NCBI RefSeq assembly: GCF_037975245.1
Contig: NC_092579.1
Span: 20,158,666-20,222,665, forward strand
Direction of reading: 5' to 3'
DNA length: 64,000 nt
Source: Apostichopus japonicus
Taxonomy: Eukaryota > Echinodermata > Holothuroidea > Aspidochirotida > Stichopodidae
Positions 35,901 to 50,900 of the stretch are shown here, one piece after another; position 1 is the first letter of the stretch; the number at the start of each line of letters is the position of its first letter. A model generated the notes under the pieces. The model was given only the letters and a program-made list of their open reading frames with translations. It was not told the DNA's origin and searched no databases. Both the position numbers and the translations under genes were made by a program.

Positions 35901-38900
35901 ATTGAGACAAGTTAGACTGCGACTGTGACTAGTTGCTTCAAATGATACTACTATGGGACCAACCAATAGATCAACAACAGCATAAAACATCTCAAGCAGT
36001 GACACTGTTCACACGAATGAAGGAGAGACAGCTGGTATATTGGGGAACTCAACTGACCTTGGGCACTGAAGGGCAATGGACAAATGTCAAACTTTTATGC
36101 CCCATTTTGGATACGTACTAGATCAATTTTAAAATTTCAAATATCTTACAAGCTTGCTTGTTAAATGTCCTTTACCTCCTGGTCCAAGTTTTGCATAACA
36201 AGAAAGTACCCTGGGTTGATTTATACTCGAAAAAGCTGCTTGCATGACTCAAAGTCTGAGGGTTATACATATTTTATAAAACATTTGCAATTTGTCCCTT
36301 GGACATCCTGGAATGGACAACTGCTAAAAAATTAGCTCTGAGACTTGTGGATACCGGTTTTCATAAAGAAATCATTCTCATAGTTAACCACTTACACGCA
36401 AAACCTTTGCACAAGACTTCCATTGGCGTAGACATCTTTTTCTCGCTAATTTTTTCGTATTTTTGTTTTTTGGTGGCTGCCTTAAGGCCTTGCCATGGTA
36501 GGCTGCCCAGGTTGAAGTACATAAGCATGTAACCCAGCGACTCCAGGTCATCCCGTCTACTTTGTTCTGCAGAGATACGGAAGAAGAGAACGCAAACAAA
36601 AATTAAGACGACAACTTTTTAAGACAGGAAAATTTGCTGTTCATAGCAATAAATTTGATATAATAATATAATACAAAAATAATACAATGCAGAAAAAAAT
36701 ATTTAGGTGCCACAAATTTAGCGCTTTGCATAACTTAATACAAAGTGAATTCAGTAGACTAGTAAGATAACGTTTAAAGGACCTTTACTTAAAACCACTC
36801 TGTATGTTACCACCTGGGCTGTGTTAATTGGAGTAAACACTAAACGTAGCATTGAGTAAGGCTAATTGAGTTAGCTTTCTTCCATTATAATATGCACCTT
36901 GATACAATTTTTATATTGAGAATAATCTTTGTATTTTTCAAAAAGCCAAAACAGTACCATTGTCAGAGAGGGAGAGAGAGAGGGAACTTAACACAGACAA
37001 TCAATTATAAATTGGGTCAACTGAAAGAAATTGTAATACATACACTAAGACTTTTTACATGGCAACTCCCTATTGGGACTATGTTTACTTCAAAATCGCT
37101 ATGATATGGGTCACTAATTATTAACTCCACAGTCAACCACAAAACTTTTTTAGTTTTAGTTTAGAAGGGACCTTTGTCAGCAATCAATAAAACTCTATAC
37201 AGTGAGTTACTGTACACAGGCAGTACAGTGTTTTTATTACAGAGTTTTAATTCAAATCACCCCTCCACAAATCCATTGATTACATTCAATCACTTACTCT
37301 ATTCAACATTATCAAGTCAGCAGATTCTGAGTGTGTCTGAGTTTAATGTCTTCAAGGAAACAATTTTTATTTCCCTTTCTAAAAATAACTACTGTACTGT
37401 TACTCAGACATCTTTTACCCAAATATTGATATATTAAATAAGGACAGCTACAACATAATTTGAACTATCAATTTTTCATCTGAACGAATGGACCCAAAAC
37501 AAGGGGAATGGGGAATAATCCTTTCTAATTCTTGGGAAGGAAATGACATTGACTATCACTCAATACTTTAGCAATGGAACTCACAAAGAAGTAGGAATCT
37601 CAACAGTCTAAAAATCCTGAGGAGATTATACTGTTAACTCCAATCATGTTCTGTTTCCCCATCAAAATGATGAGTATTGCCAGCTTGACATAGATGTCAC
37701 TTTGGGGGGGGGGGGGGGGTAAACAAAATATTCTGGATTGGCCCAGGAGAGGGTGGGGAAGGGAGGGCCAAAGGTGGTAAGTGCTGGAAGGGTCAAATGG
37801 TAATGGATAGTGTACATTACAAGACACAATTTTGGCAAATTTTGCTCAAAGTTACTTCTACATCATCAAGCCTACCTCAATGCCCATTGACTGTTTGGTG
37901 GCCTCCAATATTTTATATCCATAATCACTTTTAATTTCTCCGAACAGAGTAACTGTTTCGTTGCTTTGGTTTAACCAAATCGTAAGAGCTATTGGAATAG
38001 TTTTACTATCCAGACTAATCTGCAACTAACAGCTGTTACTCCCAACTCTGTGCATTTGAAAAACCATTTGCTATTATAATTGATTACTGACACGTATGAT
38101 GTGTATTACCAACACACACTCATCAAGTTAAAGTAATATTTTCTGAAAAGCAGAAAATATTTAATAAGTCAGCGAAATACATTTGGTACCATCAAAAAAA
38201 AAAAAGAAGAAAAAAAAGGAATGTACAGTAGAAGAGTGTTAGGTGGAAATATTGACCGACATTTCCATTTCACTTGATGATATTAATAAAATGGCCAAGT
38301 CCCAATCTCTATCAAGCCTGAATGAGAATAACCAGCAAAATGTGTACAAAATTAAGGCACCTCAAGGTCTCCTTGTAAACCAAAGAAACTTGTTTGAAGA
38401 TTTAGAAAGAGAAACACCTGTACGTATCGTCTAATGGATGACCGCACAGTCCTTGTTGTCCTAAGAATCTCACCAGACAACCTAAACTTGTTGTGTGTGA
38501 CTCTTAAGACATTATGAAAAAGAGCTGTTAAGTGCTCTAATAAAAACAAAGTTGGCCTACAATTTCTCTTTCATATTTAAATGGGTGTGGAGAGCTGTGA
38601 AATTTTTCCCCCCCCCCCTCTATATAACGAGTGCAAACAAGTATTCCAGCCTCGCTTGTTCACGTAATGAATCATTTCAGTATAAACGGTGTCTGTTCCA
38701 TACACTTATCAGTGCAAGAAGGATTTTTAATTTACACCGAGGAGAAAGCTCACAGGCGCACGGTATCCACTGGAGAAGAAGACGACGACGAACGGTATGA
38801 AAGAAATCACCGACGTCGTCGCTATGTTAACCCCTCTAGCAGTGAACGGTTGCTATGCATGCATCGCTAAGGCGAATGGGATCAATAGGCAAATGGGGAT

Positions 38901-41900
38901 TAAATCTCTGGTTGATGCTTCAGATGTGTAATAACAAGAGGAATTTGGGACATTGCACTTTAAATGACTACCCAAAAAAAAAAAAAAAAAATTGATAAAG
39001 GGATTCATGAAGTATTCAACATCATCACTCAACATGGATTATCAAACAAGAGTCCCTTAAGCTAATCACATGAAAGGGGGATTTTCCAGAAACAATAAAA
39101 ATGGGTGTTATACAGTAACACTGACTGTTGATGTCAAGGTGTCTTTGATATCAAGCCACAGGAAAGATTTCCATATGTCAGCAGTGTGTGATTACTGCAG
39201 CCTATACACTTAGCATCATAAGGTGGAAGTAGAGCAATTACAATACAACACCTGTGCCTTTTCCTCTTAATAGAATACTACACCTGTGACCTACTCAAGT
39301 GGTGAGTTCATGTAGTTATGTGGAGGTATACAACTCATATATATTCTTTATACAAATATCAAAATTATGCAACGACCATAAAATGCTTTGTCATTGAGGT
39401 TCTTGAGTACAATAAGTAACCTTAAACGAAATGACCTTCTTAGTTGGTTAGTGGAATAAAAAATATAACAGCAACATTGTAAAAATGAAAAATTGTAAAA
39501 CTGAAAAAATGTTAAAAAGAAAAGTGAAACATCTCTGAAAATTAGTTCCCTAACTTACAACTAACTCTAATGTTAACAACCCTAAAAGAAACAGTACAGC
39601 TACTGTACATGTAGTTTTTGCGAAACGAGCTGCTGCGAAATAAATATGTTCATTAACTTTTCATTGACAACAACTACTGTATTCATCCATACCCAAGGCT
39701 ACTCACATATAAACTGTGAAGTAATACTGAATCATACACACACCTTACAGAAGAACAGTAGTACAGTACTGTGTCCTTGGTTCATACAGTGACAACAGCA
39801 TTATGACAATGAGTGGGTGGGGGTGTGTGGCCAACCTAATTTTAGTCATTGATCGATAATCATGTTTTGATTTTGAGCAGTAGCAGCGTACATACAGTAC
39901 AACAGAGCCGGCCCATTGGACAGGAAAAAAAATTGAGGAAAACTTGGGTAAATTATGGAAATGGATTCATGAACGACCATTTGCTATTTATTCAATTTAT
40001 TAATTGAATTTCTGGTAAATTTATATAGTAAGAAATGTGACAAGCCTCACAACTTTACATTCCAACATTTTGCAACAATAAAACACCTACTGTAGTGTAC
40101 TGCGCAGCAAAGATCACACGGAAGAAATTGTCACTAATGAAATATTGAATAGGGTTACAATGTGCTGTTAATACATGTGTACTATGTGTACTGCATGTAC
40201 TGTAGGTCTGTACAATTAAATGTGGAGAGGGAAGAGAGAAAAAAACACCTCTTCCTGGAATGTGGCATCTCATTTTATCACTTGAAATGGGCTTTAACCT
40301 ACACTAGATGTCTCCTGGAAGAAACTAATGGATTGTTGAAACCTAATAAGTGAACTATTTGGATACTATCACGTTGTCATTTGCCTTACAATTTCTGTGT
40401 TGTGTTTGGTTTTGTTAAAGGATTTCTATATTCACAGTTAGCTTACTCTTTTAAAGATAACTCAATGACGTACTCTGAAGTTTAACCTATGGATATACAG
40501 CCAACAACGCTGTGTAATTATTCAACAAATGTCAAGAGACATTAAATAATTTCAAAAGTTTTCATATCATGTCTAATTTACATATAGGATTTGGGACAAA
40601 TGCCAGGATTGATCAGAATTGATCAGAAAGTGGTTTAGCTAATCTTCAGGCTTTTCAGCTTTACAATTATTGTGCAAATTTCGTTGGGAAGAAGTACATC
40701 ATAGAGTTCATACCGATAATCGCATCGATTATGCGGATGATGGTCGGCGAAGCAAACAGATCACATACGTCTGAGGGAAAGTGTGCTAATGTACAGTATG
40801 CTTGCTGCCTAAACGTGACATTGAGATACAGCCAGCGATCTTCTAAAATATTAAACGTAACAGTCGATACTGTTCAGCTCATCATCATCTTTCTTCCAAG
40901 CCAAACAAGATGACAAAAATGCCTGCATAATTACACCAGACATAAATAATTGCAAAATATGAAAAGGAATTTCAAATCACTAGTATAATACCCACAGCAC
41001 CATGCATTGTAAAACAGCACTGTAAGGAGGTGACAGGGAATATATAAAGTCAGTGCTCACATAATTTGGCGTGGCTACAGTACATGCATCGACGACGAAG
41101 ACGAGGGATCATAAAACTTTGGTGAACATAACATTACTTGAGAATCCTACGGTTCAGTGTGTACAAACTGCTATACATCTGTTTAGCTACATTCTGTAAC
41201 TAAAAGTACTATTTGCCTATAAGGCATGTAGCCTTTTGCAGTGCCTTAATACCGGATAAATTATTCCACAGGTGTAATGCTGATCTCTGCTCAGACCGCT
41301 ACAGCACAGTACAGTGCTCAGCTAAATGTTGTGGGAGAGATACTACACATAAACATGATAAAATTCCATCTATAAGGAGGAAATTTCTCCAGTATCACAC
41401 AGCGAAAATGCTATGCGAAAGGAGTTATCGAATAAACGATGCCGTAAACTGTTTGTTTTGTTTACACACTGAACCATAGTACTTTCAGTCTTCTATTAAA
41501 GAAACAAAACTTAAAACCTTAAAAAACTGCTAGTTATACAAAAAAATGCAAGTCCTTAAATTTGATCTTACATGATATACATTCTTTTTCAATTGACCCA
41601 AATCGTCTAAAGCGAGTAAGTCTGTAGATCTACACTGCCACGCACAATGGAATGTAGTAATATTGATAAAGACAATGAAATTCATGATCATTGCTTTGCC
41701 TATGTTGTCATGTACTGTACATCTATCAGGTGATGTATACCACATACTGTACCGTAACAGCACATGCTTAATTAACTAACCAGATGATTCATACATTGTC
41801 TCTTGCTATGAAGGGTATAATTTTTTTTCTTTTTTCTTCAGAGCAAATTAAACAGATTGTTGGAGGAGTGAAGAGAATTGTCTGTCTTGCAGGGAATAAT

Positions 41901-44900
41901 ATATCCAGTATCGAGGTGCAAAATGCTGTTCAAAATGGTCAAGCTGTGGTGACACAGGTATAAAGTGAGGAAGCCAAGTCAATAAGTTCAAACAAGTACA
42001 GTATGTATATAAATGTATGTATGTACGTAAGTATGGATATATATACACACACTCACACTGTAGATAGTAGTTTATTTTTACATAGAAACCTTTCGTATTT
42101 TCTAAGAGAAAAGTTTAGAGGATTCGAAACTGCTACAAAGAACACTTTTAAGTACTCCTTGTAATCCAAACTGTGAACTGTTGCAAAGTTAAATAAAGCT
42201 ACCGGAATACAATGAAAACGTTCAGTATTTGGAAGAGTTTGATAATGTAATATCCTGTCGACTACTGTACTCCAATAGATAAAAAAAAAACCAGAAAAAA
42301 ACCCCACAGGAAACAGCAACTTCATGGGCGATGATTAAAACATTTACAAAACAAGGAGTTGCCTTTCGTAACATTTTGACCACACCCTACTATAAGGACC
42401 TATATTTTACAGAAATTTGTTACCATTTCTCAACAAGTTGCATGAAACTTTTGTACTGCAGAAAACATCAAAACACCCATCATAATGGCATTCAACCTCC
42501 AACCAACTGGAAGATTGGCAAAGTTTTTCAACACAGTTTGAGTATTACATTCAAGATGAAAGTAAAGGTGGACAACAAATGTGAACGCTTTCAAACACCG
42601 TTCACGTTTTCCTTTCACCAACATGGGTTGACAGTGCTAATGAAGTACCTAACATCGAGGTAATTACAGTGTGGGAGGGAGGGGGAATGAGATGAGAACT
42701 CGAGTTAGCAGTTTGTTTTAATGAGTTGATGCCAAGCAAGATGAGTGGATTCCAAGAACTTTCCCTCCTTAACAAGTAGTTTCATTAGTACTGACTTATT
42801 TGTGCCTTGCGGGCAGTTGGGGAGCACCATGCCAGGGTTTTTGTGAAAATTTGTTTCTAAATACAAAAACAAGGATGTCAAAGTATCCAGTGAGAGATTG
42901 AAAGAGATATCAAACCTTTGTCATATCAACAGAAAGAACCGTTGGGTGGGAGTGAATTTTAAGAAAGGACAACCCAATAGCTTTGCATACTCCATAGAGT
43001 TTGCTATCTTTCCTAGTCTGAGATTAGGCAGTCCGACAGGAAGTGAGGCAGTCGGACAGGAAGTTATGGGCGGTCAAAAACACCTAAAGAACAAGACTTA
43101 ACAACAGTTTTGCAACTTCTGAAATAGTTGGATTGGAAATTTTACCAACAATTCAGGCCACTGGAAGAAGTTTTCCCACTTCATTTGGTCTGTTGAATAT
43201 GTCAAGTTAGGTTTGTAAAAAATTATATTTAAAATTATTTTTGATTCATCATCATGGATGTTTTCAAAATCTCAGGAGATCCTGCTGTTTCACTTTTGGC
43301 TTCCCAAAAGGGAAAACTATGGAGTCACTCTTACCGACCTTGCCAAATTGTGAGGGGGTTGCAAAGTCGGCAATGACTACTAGGCAGATCGCAAAAGTCG
43401 GTAATTACTATAACGGTTAGATTCGTCCAACACTACAGCATACAGAAACGTTGTACTCAAAGCCTAAGCCAAAGTGAATTAATCAGGTCACACATCCGGA
43501 GTCTATGCATGCTAAGTTCTTCAATACTGCACTCACTCCCTTTCGGTTTTTAATACTGTAATTTTGATATCCTCTTGGTTTTTTGCCCTTCTCTTGCTTT
43601 TTTTTTCTTGCCTGCTCAGCTCTAATGTTAAATATCCATTTATGTTTCCTATGGCCTGATAAACAATACTGAAGTATAATTCTACACAGATTTTATAGTG
43701 CACATCTTTGGCTTTCACCTGAGATCATCTTTGTGATGCAGTATAAAGGCTTTTTCTCACGTGAATCAAAAGTGAGATGGACAGACCTTTCAAAGCTAAG
43801 AGATATTCTCCATTCCAAACATTCAATTAATTGGCTACTTTAAAGGAAAAAGTCTTTAACTGGACCCACCCAATGCTCTTAAAAGTCATGAATTTCCTGG
43901 CCTGGGTTTAAGCGATTTATAAACATGGCACAGCATCCAACTGACAACATTCTTAAAGCTTGGAGAGTGCATGAACTGTCCCGAAATCCTGCTGACAGAG
44001 CCATAAGGTTCACTGCCTCCCTGCTACTCTGCCATCGCAGTCTGACTTTTAATCTGCGAGAGCAATTTCTCAGAGAGAGCAAGGTTGAAGAAGAGGAGGA
44101 GAACTCCGGGAGGCAAGATCCTTCACTAGTAACATCTCTGAGAAAGGTCAAGAGATCTATTATCTGGTGGTAATGAGCTCTTTTAAATCTGCTACTGTCA
44201 ATAAGGATGGGTGCAGATCACATTAAGATAGTACCTGTGGCAGTTGGATCATCTTGTATCGGAGAAAGGGTAATGCGGACACCGCAAATGTATCCAATTA
44301 AAAGTCCTGCTCTTTCAATGTATGTTAATACGAAAGAAAGAATGATTTCAAGTCATGTAGACTGATTTTTCTCTTGTTTCTTACAACTGATGAATCTCAT
44401 ACCTCCACAAAATGAAGCAAGCATTTTTCTTAGCTGTTTGGAATAGTTCATTCTCCACAAAGGACTCTCAAGTGATAAGCTAAAGATGATGGTTGAGTTA
44501 GTGTCTCCTTTAAAGTTCTAACACTTATCAAAGGGAAGTTACAATCCAAGTGTCCACTAAAAGTCTTCTAAGTCCTGCAAATTTAAGAGACTTTGAAATT
44601 TTCTGACCTTCACAGATCTTTGAACCTGGACCAGTGTTCATAGGATCATTTACTTTTGTACAAAGTCCAACCCACATTAACATCAAACTTAAAGTTGTTG
44701 TGTCCATGATGCAATTTAGGGTTTCTTCTGTTGACCCTACGTGACCTTACACTTCCACCAATAAAACACAAGGGTCACTGTTCTTGCTAAGGTGATACCT
44801 ACACATAGAGCATAACATGAAAATTTTGAACCATTTATCTTGAAATCAAACTAACCGTGAACTTTTTTGTTCATTCCTAGATTTTTAATGTGCAGCGAGC

Positions 44901-47900
44901 TCTAAATGTTATCGTGACAAGCACTGGAGAGAAGTTCTATATTCTAAGAACAGTAAACTTGAGTTATTACCAGCACAATTCCTCTGCAGATCTCTTCAGT
45001 TAGCTGCAAGGGTCCTTTTTTTTCAAATGTTCAAGAACTCAAAACAACGAGATACTGGCTCTCTACTAATTCGTACCCATAAACATCACTACTTAGGAAA
45101 GCCATCTGGACACATGCAAACACTCGCAACTTTTTGTTTCCTTTCCATTACAGCAGCTATTTGAATTAATTTGCTTTATTTCTCCCATCAAATACGCTTG
45201 CAACAGAAAGCTGTAGCTTGTGTTATCTACTTTTCCAAAAAGGCTGAGGAATATAACTTAGGGGCTGCTGAACTTACCTATCCCTAGATGTGTGTTGATG
45301 CTTGCATATCTGGCTGTTCCCGTTAGATTCTTGTTTTCCCTGTAAGGTATGTGTTGCTGTGTCCGGGGGTCCCGATACTTCTTGGCTAAACCAAAGTCTA
45401 TGATGTACACCAAATTGCCCTTCTTACCAAGGCCCATGAGAAAGTTGTCCGGTTTGATGTCCCGATGGATAAAATTTTTGTTGTGTACATATTCTATTCT
45501 ACTGATCTGGAAGAGAAAAATGATTCAAGATATTTCGATAAGAAAATCAAAAATATCATTTCAGTCAGTCTTAAAGCTGCATGCTACAATGAACTGGCTA
45601 TACCGTAGTTTGGTAGTACCATAGTTCATCATAAAAAAAAAAATTTAAATTTTTTTTAAAATAATAATTAAAAAAGAATAATAAAAAAAAACGAGGAAAA
45701 AACAAGGGGGGGGGGGATAGTGCATTTAAGTGGACAAAGTGGACTGAAGACAGGTACTGTAGGTAAGAGAGGTAGGATGTACACACATACTGCACAATGT
45801 GTTACTTTTGTTCTTCAAAATAGTACCACTGTGCACCATTTTACAAATATCATCACGTTGTTTCCAACCTAGATGTAATAATTACTCTCCTTTGGTTTTC
45901 TCTTCTTCAACAGTAAAACTCAATTAAGGACAATGCTCATTATCAACACCCAAGTGGTTTAATATTCTTTGCTAAGGAACTGAGTCAGCAAGGTCATCAA
46001 AATTGATTTTATCTTTGCTATAATCACTTGTAATCTAAAAAAAAAAAGTAACTTGCTGTGTTTCCTCAAAGACTTGCAGCAATAGGCAGCTGCTGTCAAA
46101 GAATTTGTGATTTGATAATTTACAACAAAAAAACATGAGTAAATAATATTACTATTTTGGACATAAAATGATGTCAGGCCTAGAAGCGCATAACTTTTGT
46201 TGTGGGCCTTCTTGCTAAAATAACATTAAATACGAAGGAGCAGGGGTGTGGGTAGGGGGTAACAGGGAGGTAAAGTTTAAAAATCTTGCAATTTAACATC
46301 TAGTCTGACAAAACCGACAACAGTTTATCTCCAGGTATTAAACATACAGCAATTAGTCACTTGAAATTTGGCAATATGTTTATCTCCCTTTGTACACATC
46401 ATCATCAGTTTTATTATTGTTAAACTTAACAGTAGATGTTAAAAAGAAATATCACTTTATTTTCATGCCAAGGGTAAGTCTCTTAGTCGGAAAAAATGCA
46501 TGAATCACAAACAAACCAAAAATTGATGATTTCTACTCAGAGATACAGTATTGGTAAATTATGTACTATAGTATGAAGGCATAACATTTACAAGTTACAA
46601 AATTTACCAAAGCTTCCTTGAAAATGTACTATTTGGGTATAACATGATGGATTTAACATAATGCAGTTTTCATTCAATGTCATTGTACCTGACCCTCAAA
46701 GACAAAAGGTCACATATAAATTGGTTCATTATCTGTTTTGCTATCTCTTTGGAATATATATGAGGTTTCTATTTCTACAGTAAAATGGAGCACAGTGCTT
46801 CCTGCTACAATTTTTAACTTTAGTGAGTCTAAAGTGCACCTACATACAATCACGCACGCCTATATCTAGTGTATGTACACAGCGTTCACACCCAGCATCT
46901 TGATGACGAAACTGCGAGATGCTATTATGACTACAAGTTGGGAAACACCCTCTACTCAGGTATTGATCTGTGTTTACCAGTTTGTCTACACTGCCATTAT
47001 AATGGCACTGTATTTAACTTACCTTACAGTTACATTATGTTTTAATGATATTGATCAAGCTGAAGGGGAAATTCCAAAACTTACTGGTTTGGATATTTAC
47101 GAGTGACGAGCTTACCTGTCTCCTCACAACCTTAGCACCTCATTCTACCGTGCCTATAAAGTCCTGGTAAATAAATAACACTGTGCGCCCTCTATGACCG
47201 GACCCCCCTTCCGGTCCCTCCTCCTTTCTCATGAGACCATTCCTGAAGAGTGGCCTCACGGACGCGGGAGTGGGGGTGGCAAGGACTGGCCACCCCCAAC
47301 GACCCCCGTCGAGTTAACTTCCCAAAGTGAACCCCTAACAAAAAATTCACTGAGGCCTTCCTAGCAGGGGGGAGTGTAACCCTCCCCGGCGCAGCGGGAA
47401 GGGGGGACACTCTCCTGAACCCTGCAGGCGGAACTACCCCTTACACTAACAAGGAGCCTAAAGATTTACGGTCCGCCACTTGTTACCCTTAGACCAACTT
47501 AGGTGAGAACGTAAGTGGAAGACTATGTACGCAAACGCATACGGAAACACATAGGTACACTCACCGATAGACATAGTTGATGGCTCTCTGGTGGATGGTG
47601 GTTCTGTCTATCTGGTGTGAAGCTCGGAGTCGTGAGTCAAGTCGAGCGACCGCTCCTCCGTCCGGCTGTGTCCCACCACCCTCTCGGGGGAGGGAGGCGG
47701 GAATGGAGACAGGTAAGCTCGTCACTCGTAAATATCCAAACCAGTAAGTTTTGGAATATTTACTTCGCTCCTCGCTTACCTGTCTCCTCACAACCTTAGC
47801 ACCGAGTGGCACTGCCCGATGGTGGGAGGCCCGAGGGGTGGGACCTGTTACCCACCGGACCTCGCATCACCGCGCTACCAAATGCCGCTTCGGCGTGTAA

Positions 47901-50900
47901 AGTGTCGGTCAAGTAGCAGGCGACGAACGTAGTTGGAGTTTTCCACGCTGCTGCTTTGAGTATGTCCTCTATCGGGATGCCGGCGAATAGGGCTGTAGAG
48001 GCCGCGACCCCTCTGACGTCGTGAGCCCTTGGTCGGGAGGTCCCCGATGTGAACGGGCGTATGATCTCTACTAGCCACCTGGATAGAGTGTCTTTGGAGG
48101 CCGCTGCGTAGGGTGGTCGTGGTATGATGAAGAGAGAAGTTGATTGTCTTAACTTCTCTGTCTTGCTCAGGTACCACTTCAGTGCCCTGACTGGACACCA
48201 TCGTTTGTCCTCGGCTACTGATGACATGGTCTTAATTTCCGGGATGAAAATGTCTCCTGGCAGGAAGGTCAAGGTCTGGTTCTTTGCCATAAATGACGGG
48301 TCTGGAACCATCCTCACCCCGTGGCCCTCAAATCTGATGTGATTCTGCTTGGTGGATAGGGCGTGGAGGCAACTCCTCCTTCTTGCTGACGCCACTGCGA
48401 TGAGGAAGAGTGTCTTTTTTGTGAGGGCAGCCAGGGAGGCGTTAGCCATTGGTTCGTATGGTGGTCCTGCCAGGGCATGTAACACTGCTGAGAGTCCCCA
48501 GGAGGGGGCTAGCCGTCTGATCTGTGGGTGACGATTCGCCATGCCTTTGATGAGCTGTGCAATGTACGGGTTATTGCTCAGTGTGGAGCCATCTGGGAAG
48601 CCCTGGTGGATGGCAGCGATGGCCGACCTGTAATTCCTGATGGTGGAGACTTGTTTCCCCTCTCCAAAGAGTGAGAGGAGGAACTCGGCTGTGTCACAGA
48701 GGCAGCAGGCAGCAGTATCTGTCTCGGTCGGCACCATTGGTCGAACTTCCGCAGACAGGAATCGTAAGTCGCTGCGGTCGTTCCCCTTCTAGCGTCGGCT
48801 GCCATCGCGGCAGCTGCTTCTGAAAAGCCTCTCTGTCGTAGGAAGACCGGACAGCCTCCAGGCAACTAATTGTAACCCCTTGATGTCTGGGTGGGAGAGA
48901 GTTCCCTGTCTCTGGGACAGTAGGAGAGGCTTGTCCGGTAGACTCACTGGGACGTCCATGAGGAGTTGGGGGATCTCGGCGAACCAGGGTCTGCGAGGCC
49001 AGAACGGGGCTATTAGTGTGAACCTGCCCTTGGAGTTCCGAATTTTCCTGAGGACTTGTCCGATCATACACAGCGGCGGGAAGATGTACGCATCCATGTG
49101 GTCCCAGGAGAGGGACATTGCGTCCGTGTGGTAGGCCAGGGGGTGGAATCGTCTGGAACAGAAGGTCTGGAGTTTGTTGTTCTTGTGTGTTGCGAACAGG
49201 TCTATCGTGGGCCTGCCGAAGATCGAAAAGATTCTGTCGTAAGTCTCCTGTTCCAGAGACCATTCGTTGGGGTCTATATGCCCCCTGGATAAGGCGTCCG
49301 CCATCACGTTGAGCTTGCCTGCGATGTGGGAAGCCCGTAGGATCGTGCCGGAGTCCTCGGCCGCTGTTATCACCTCCCACGCGAGTCGGCACAGTCTCTC
49401 TGAGCGGGTGCCCCCTGCCGATTGATGTAGGCCACCACTGTCGCGTTGTCGGTGAAGATTGTGGTTATCGTTCCCTGTACGTGGTCGTTGAAAACTTCCA
49501 GGGCTCTTTTGACCGCCATCATCTCCAGGATGTTGATGTGGAGAGATCTTTCTGTTTGGGACCACGTCCCCCATGCTGTGCGATTGCTCCAATGAGCTCC
49601 CCATCCGGACAGTGACGCGTCCGTCGTTATCGATGTCATTGGTAGCTGTATCGCAAAGGGTACCCCTGAACTCCAGTTGTTTGGGTCGAGCCACCATCGA
49701 AAATGTTGGGTGACCTCCTCTGACCTGTAGATGAGCGTTGTTTTGTCTGGGTCTGTAGGGTCTGCGGACCTCAGCAGGTGCAGTTGCAGAGGTCGCATGT
49801 GTAGCCTGCACAGTCTCACTATATCGACGAGGCTGGCCATGAGTCCCAGGGCCCGGAGCCATGTCCCCGTTGGTGATCCCCGGTGTGCCAAGATCTGTTG
49901 TGTGGTCGCCTTGACTGCCGCGACTCTTTCTTCTGAGGGTCGGGCTACCCCGGTGGTGAAGTCCAGTATGGCCCCGAGGAACTGGATCGTCTGGGAAGGT
50001 GATAGCCGTGATTTCTTCTGGTTCACGATCCAGCCCAGTTCTTGAAGGGTCTGGAGCGTTTTGTGGACGTTGTTGGTTGCTTCCGATAGGCTGTTCCCTA
50101 CTACCAACCAGTCGTCTAGATATGCGTAGAGGGTGACCCCTCTTTTTCTGAGGTAGGCGACTACTGCTCCCGCGACTCTCGTGAAGGTTCTGGGAGCCGT
50201 GGCTAGGCCGAATGGGAGCGCCCGGAACTGGTAGTCTTGTTCTGCGTACCGGAACGCTAGGAATCGTCGGTGTTCTCTGTGTATCAAGATGTGCAGGTAG
50301 GCGTCCCGTAAGTCTACGGTCGCCGCCCACATGCCCTTTCTGAGTAGGGGTAATATTAAGTTTAAGGTCTCCATACGGAAGTGTTTTGGTCTGATGTGTT
50401 TTGTGTTCAGGGGTTTTAGGTTTAGAATGGGACGCCAGGTGCCGTCCCGTTTTTTGGTCAGAAAAAAGGAGGACCGGAAGAGTGGTCCCGTCTCTTCCGG
50501 AACTCTTGTAATTGCCTGCTTGGCCAGCAGGGCCAGAATTTCCCCTTCTAGGGCTAAGCGTTTGACGGGGTCCGTGGGTGTGAGTGTCTGCCTTCCTCCG
50601 CCCCCGAAGGGTGGGCTGGAGGAGAATTCTATTTTGTACCCGTGTCTGACTGTGTCCAACACCCACTTGTCCCCGCCAATAAATTCCCATTGCTGGGAGA
50701 AGTTTGTTAGTCTCCCCCCCACCGGCGGAATGGCCGCGGTGAGGTGGGCACCCCTAGGGCTGGGCGGCGAACGCTGGTCGAGTGGAGGAGCGGTCACTGT
50801 CCCGTCTGGTCGACGACGAGCCTCTGCCTCCTCTGGGGGCCCAGGGGCGGGTCGGACGGAAGGCTGCCCCCCGGCTTCTGCCTCTGAGAGCTCCTCTGCT

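Noticed and set aside
49416-50690. Upstream half of the 633-codon frame overlapping the RT
   Set aside because: It is the shadow of the RT frame: composition is odd (very rich in His, Arg, Gly, Pro) and no domain appears until after the frameshift point at 49,415.
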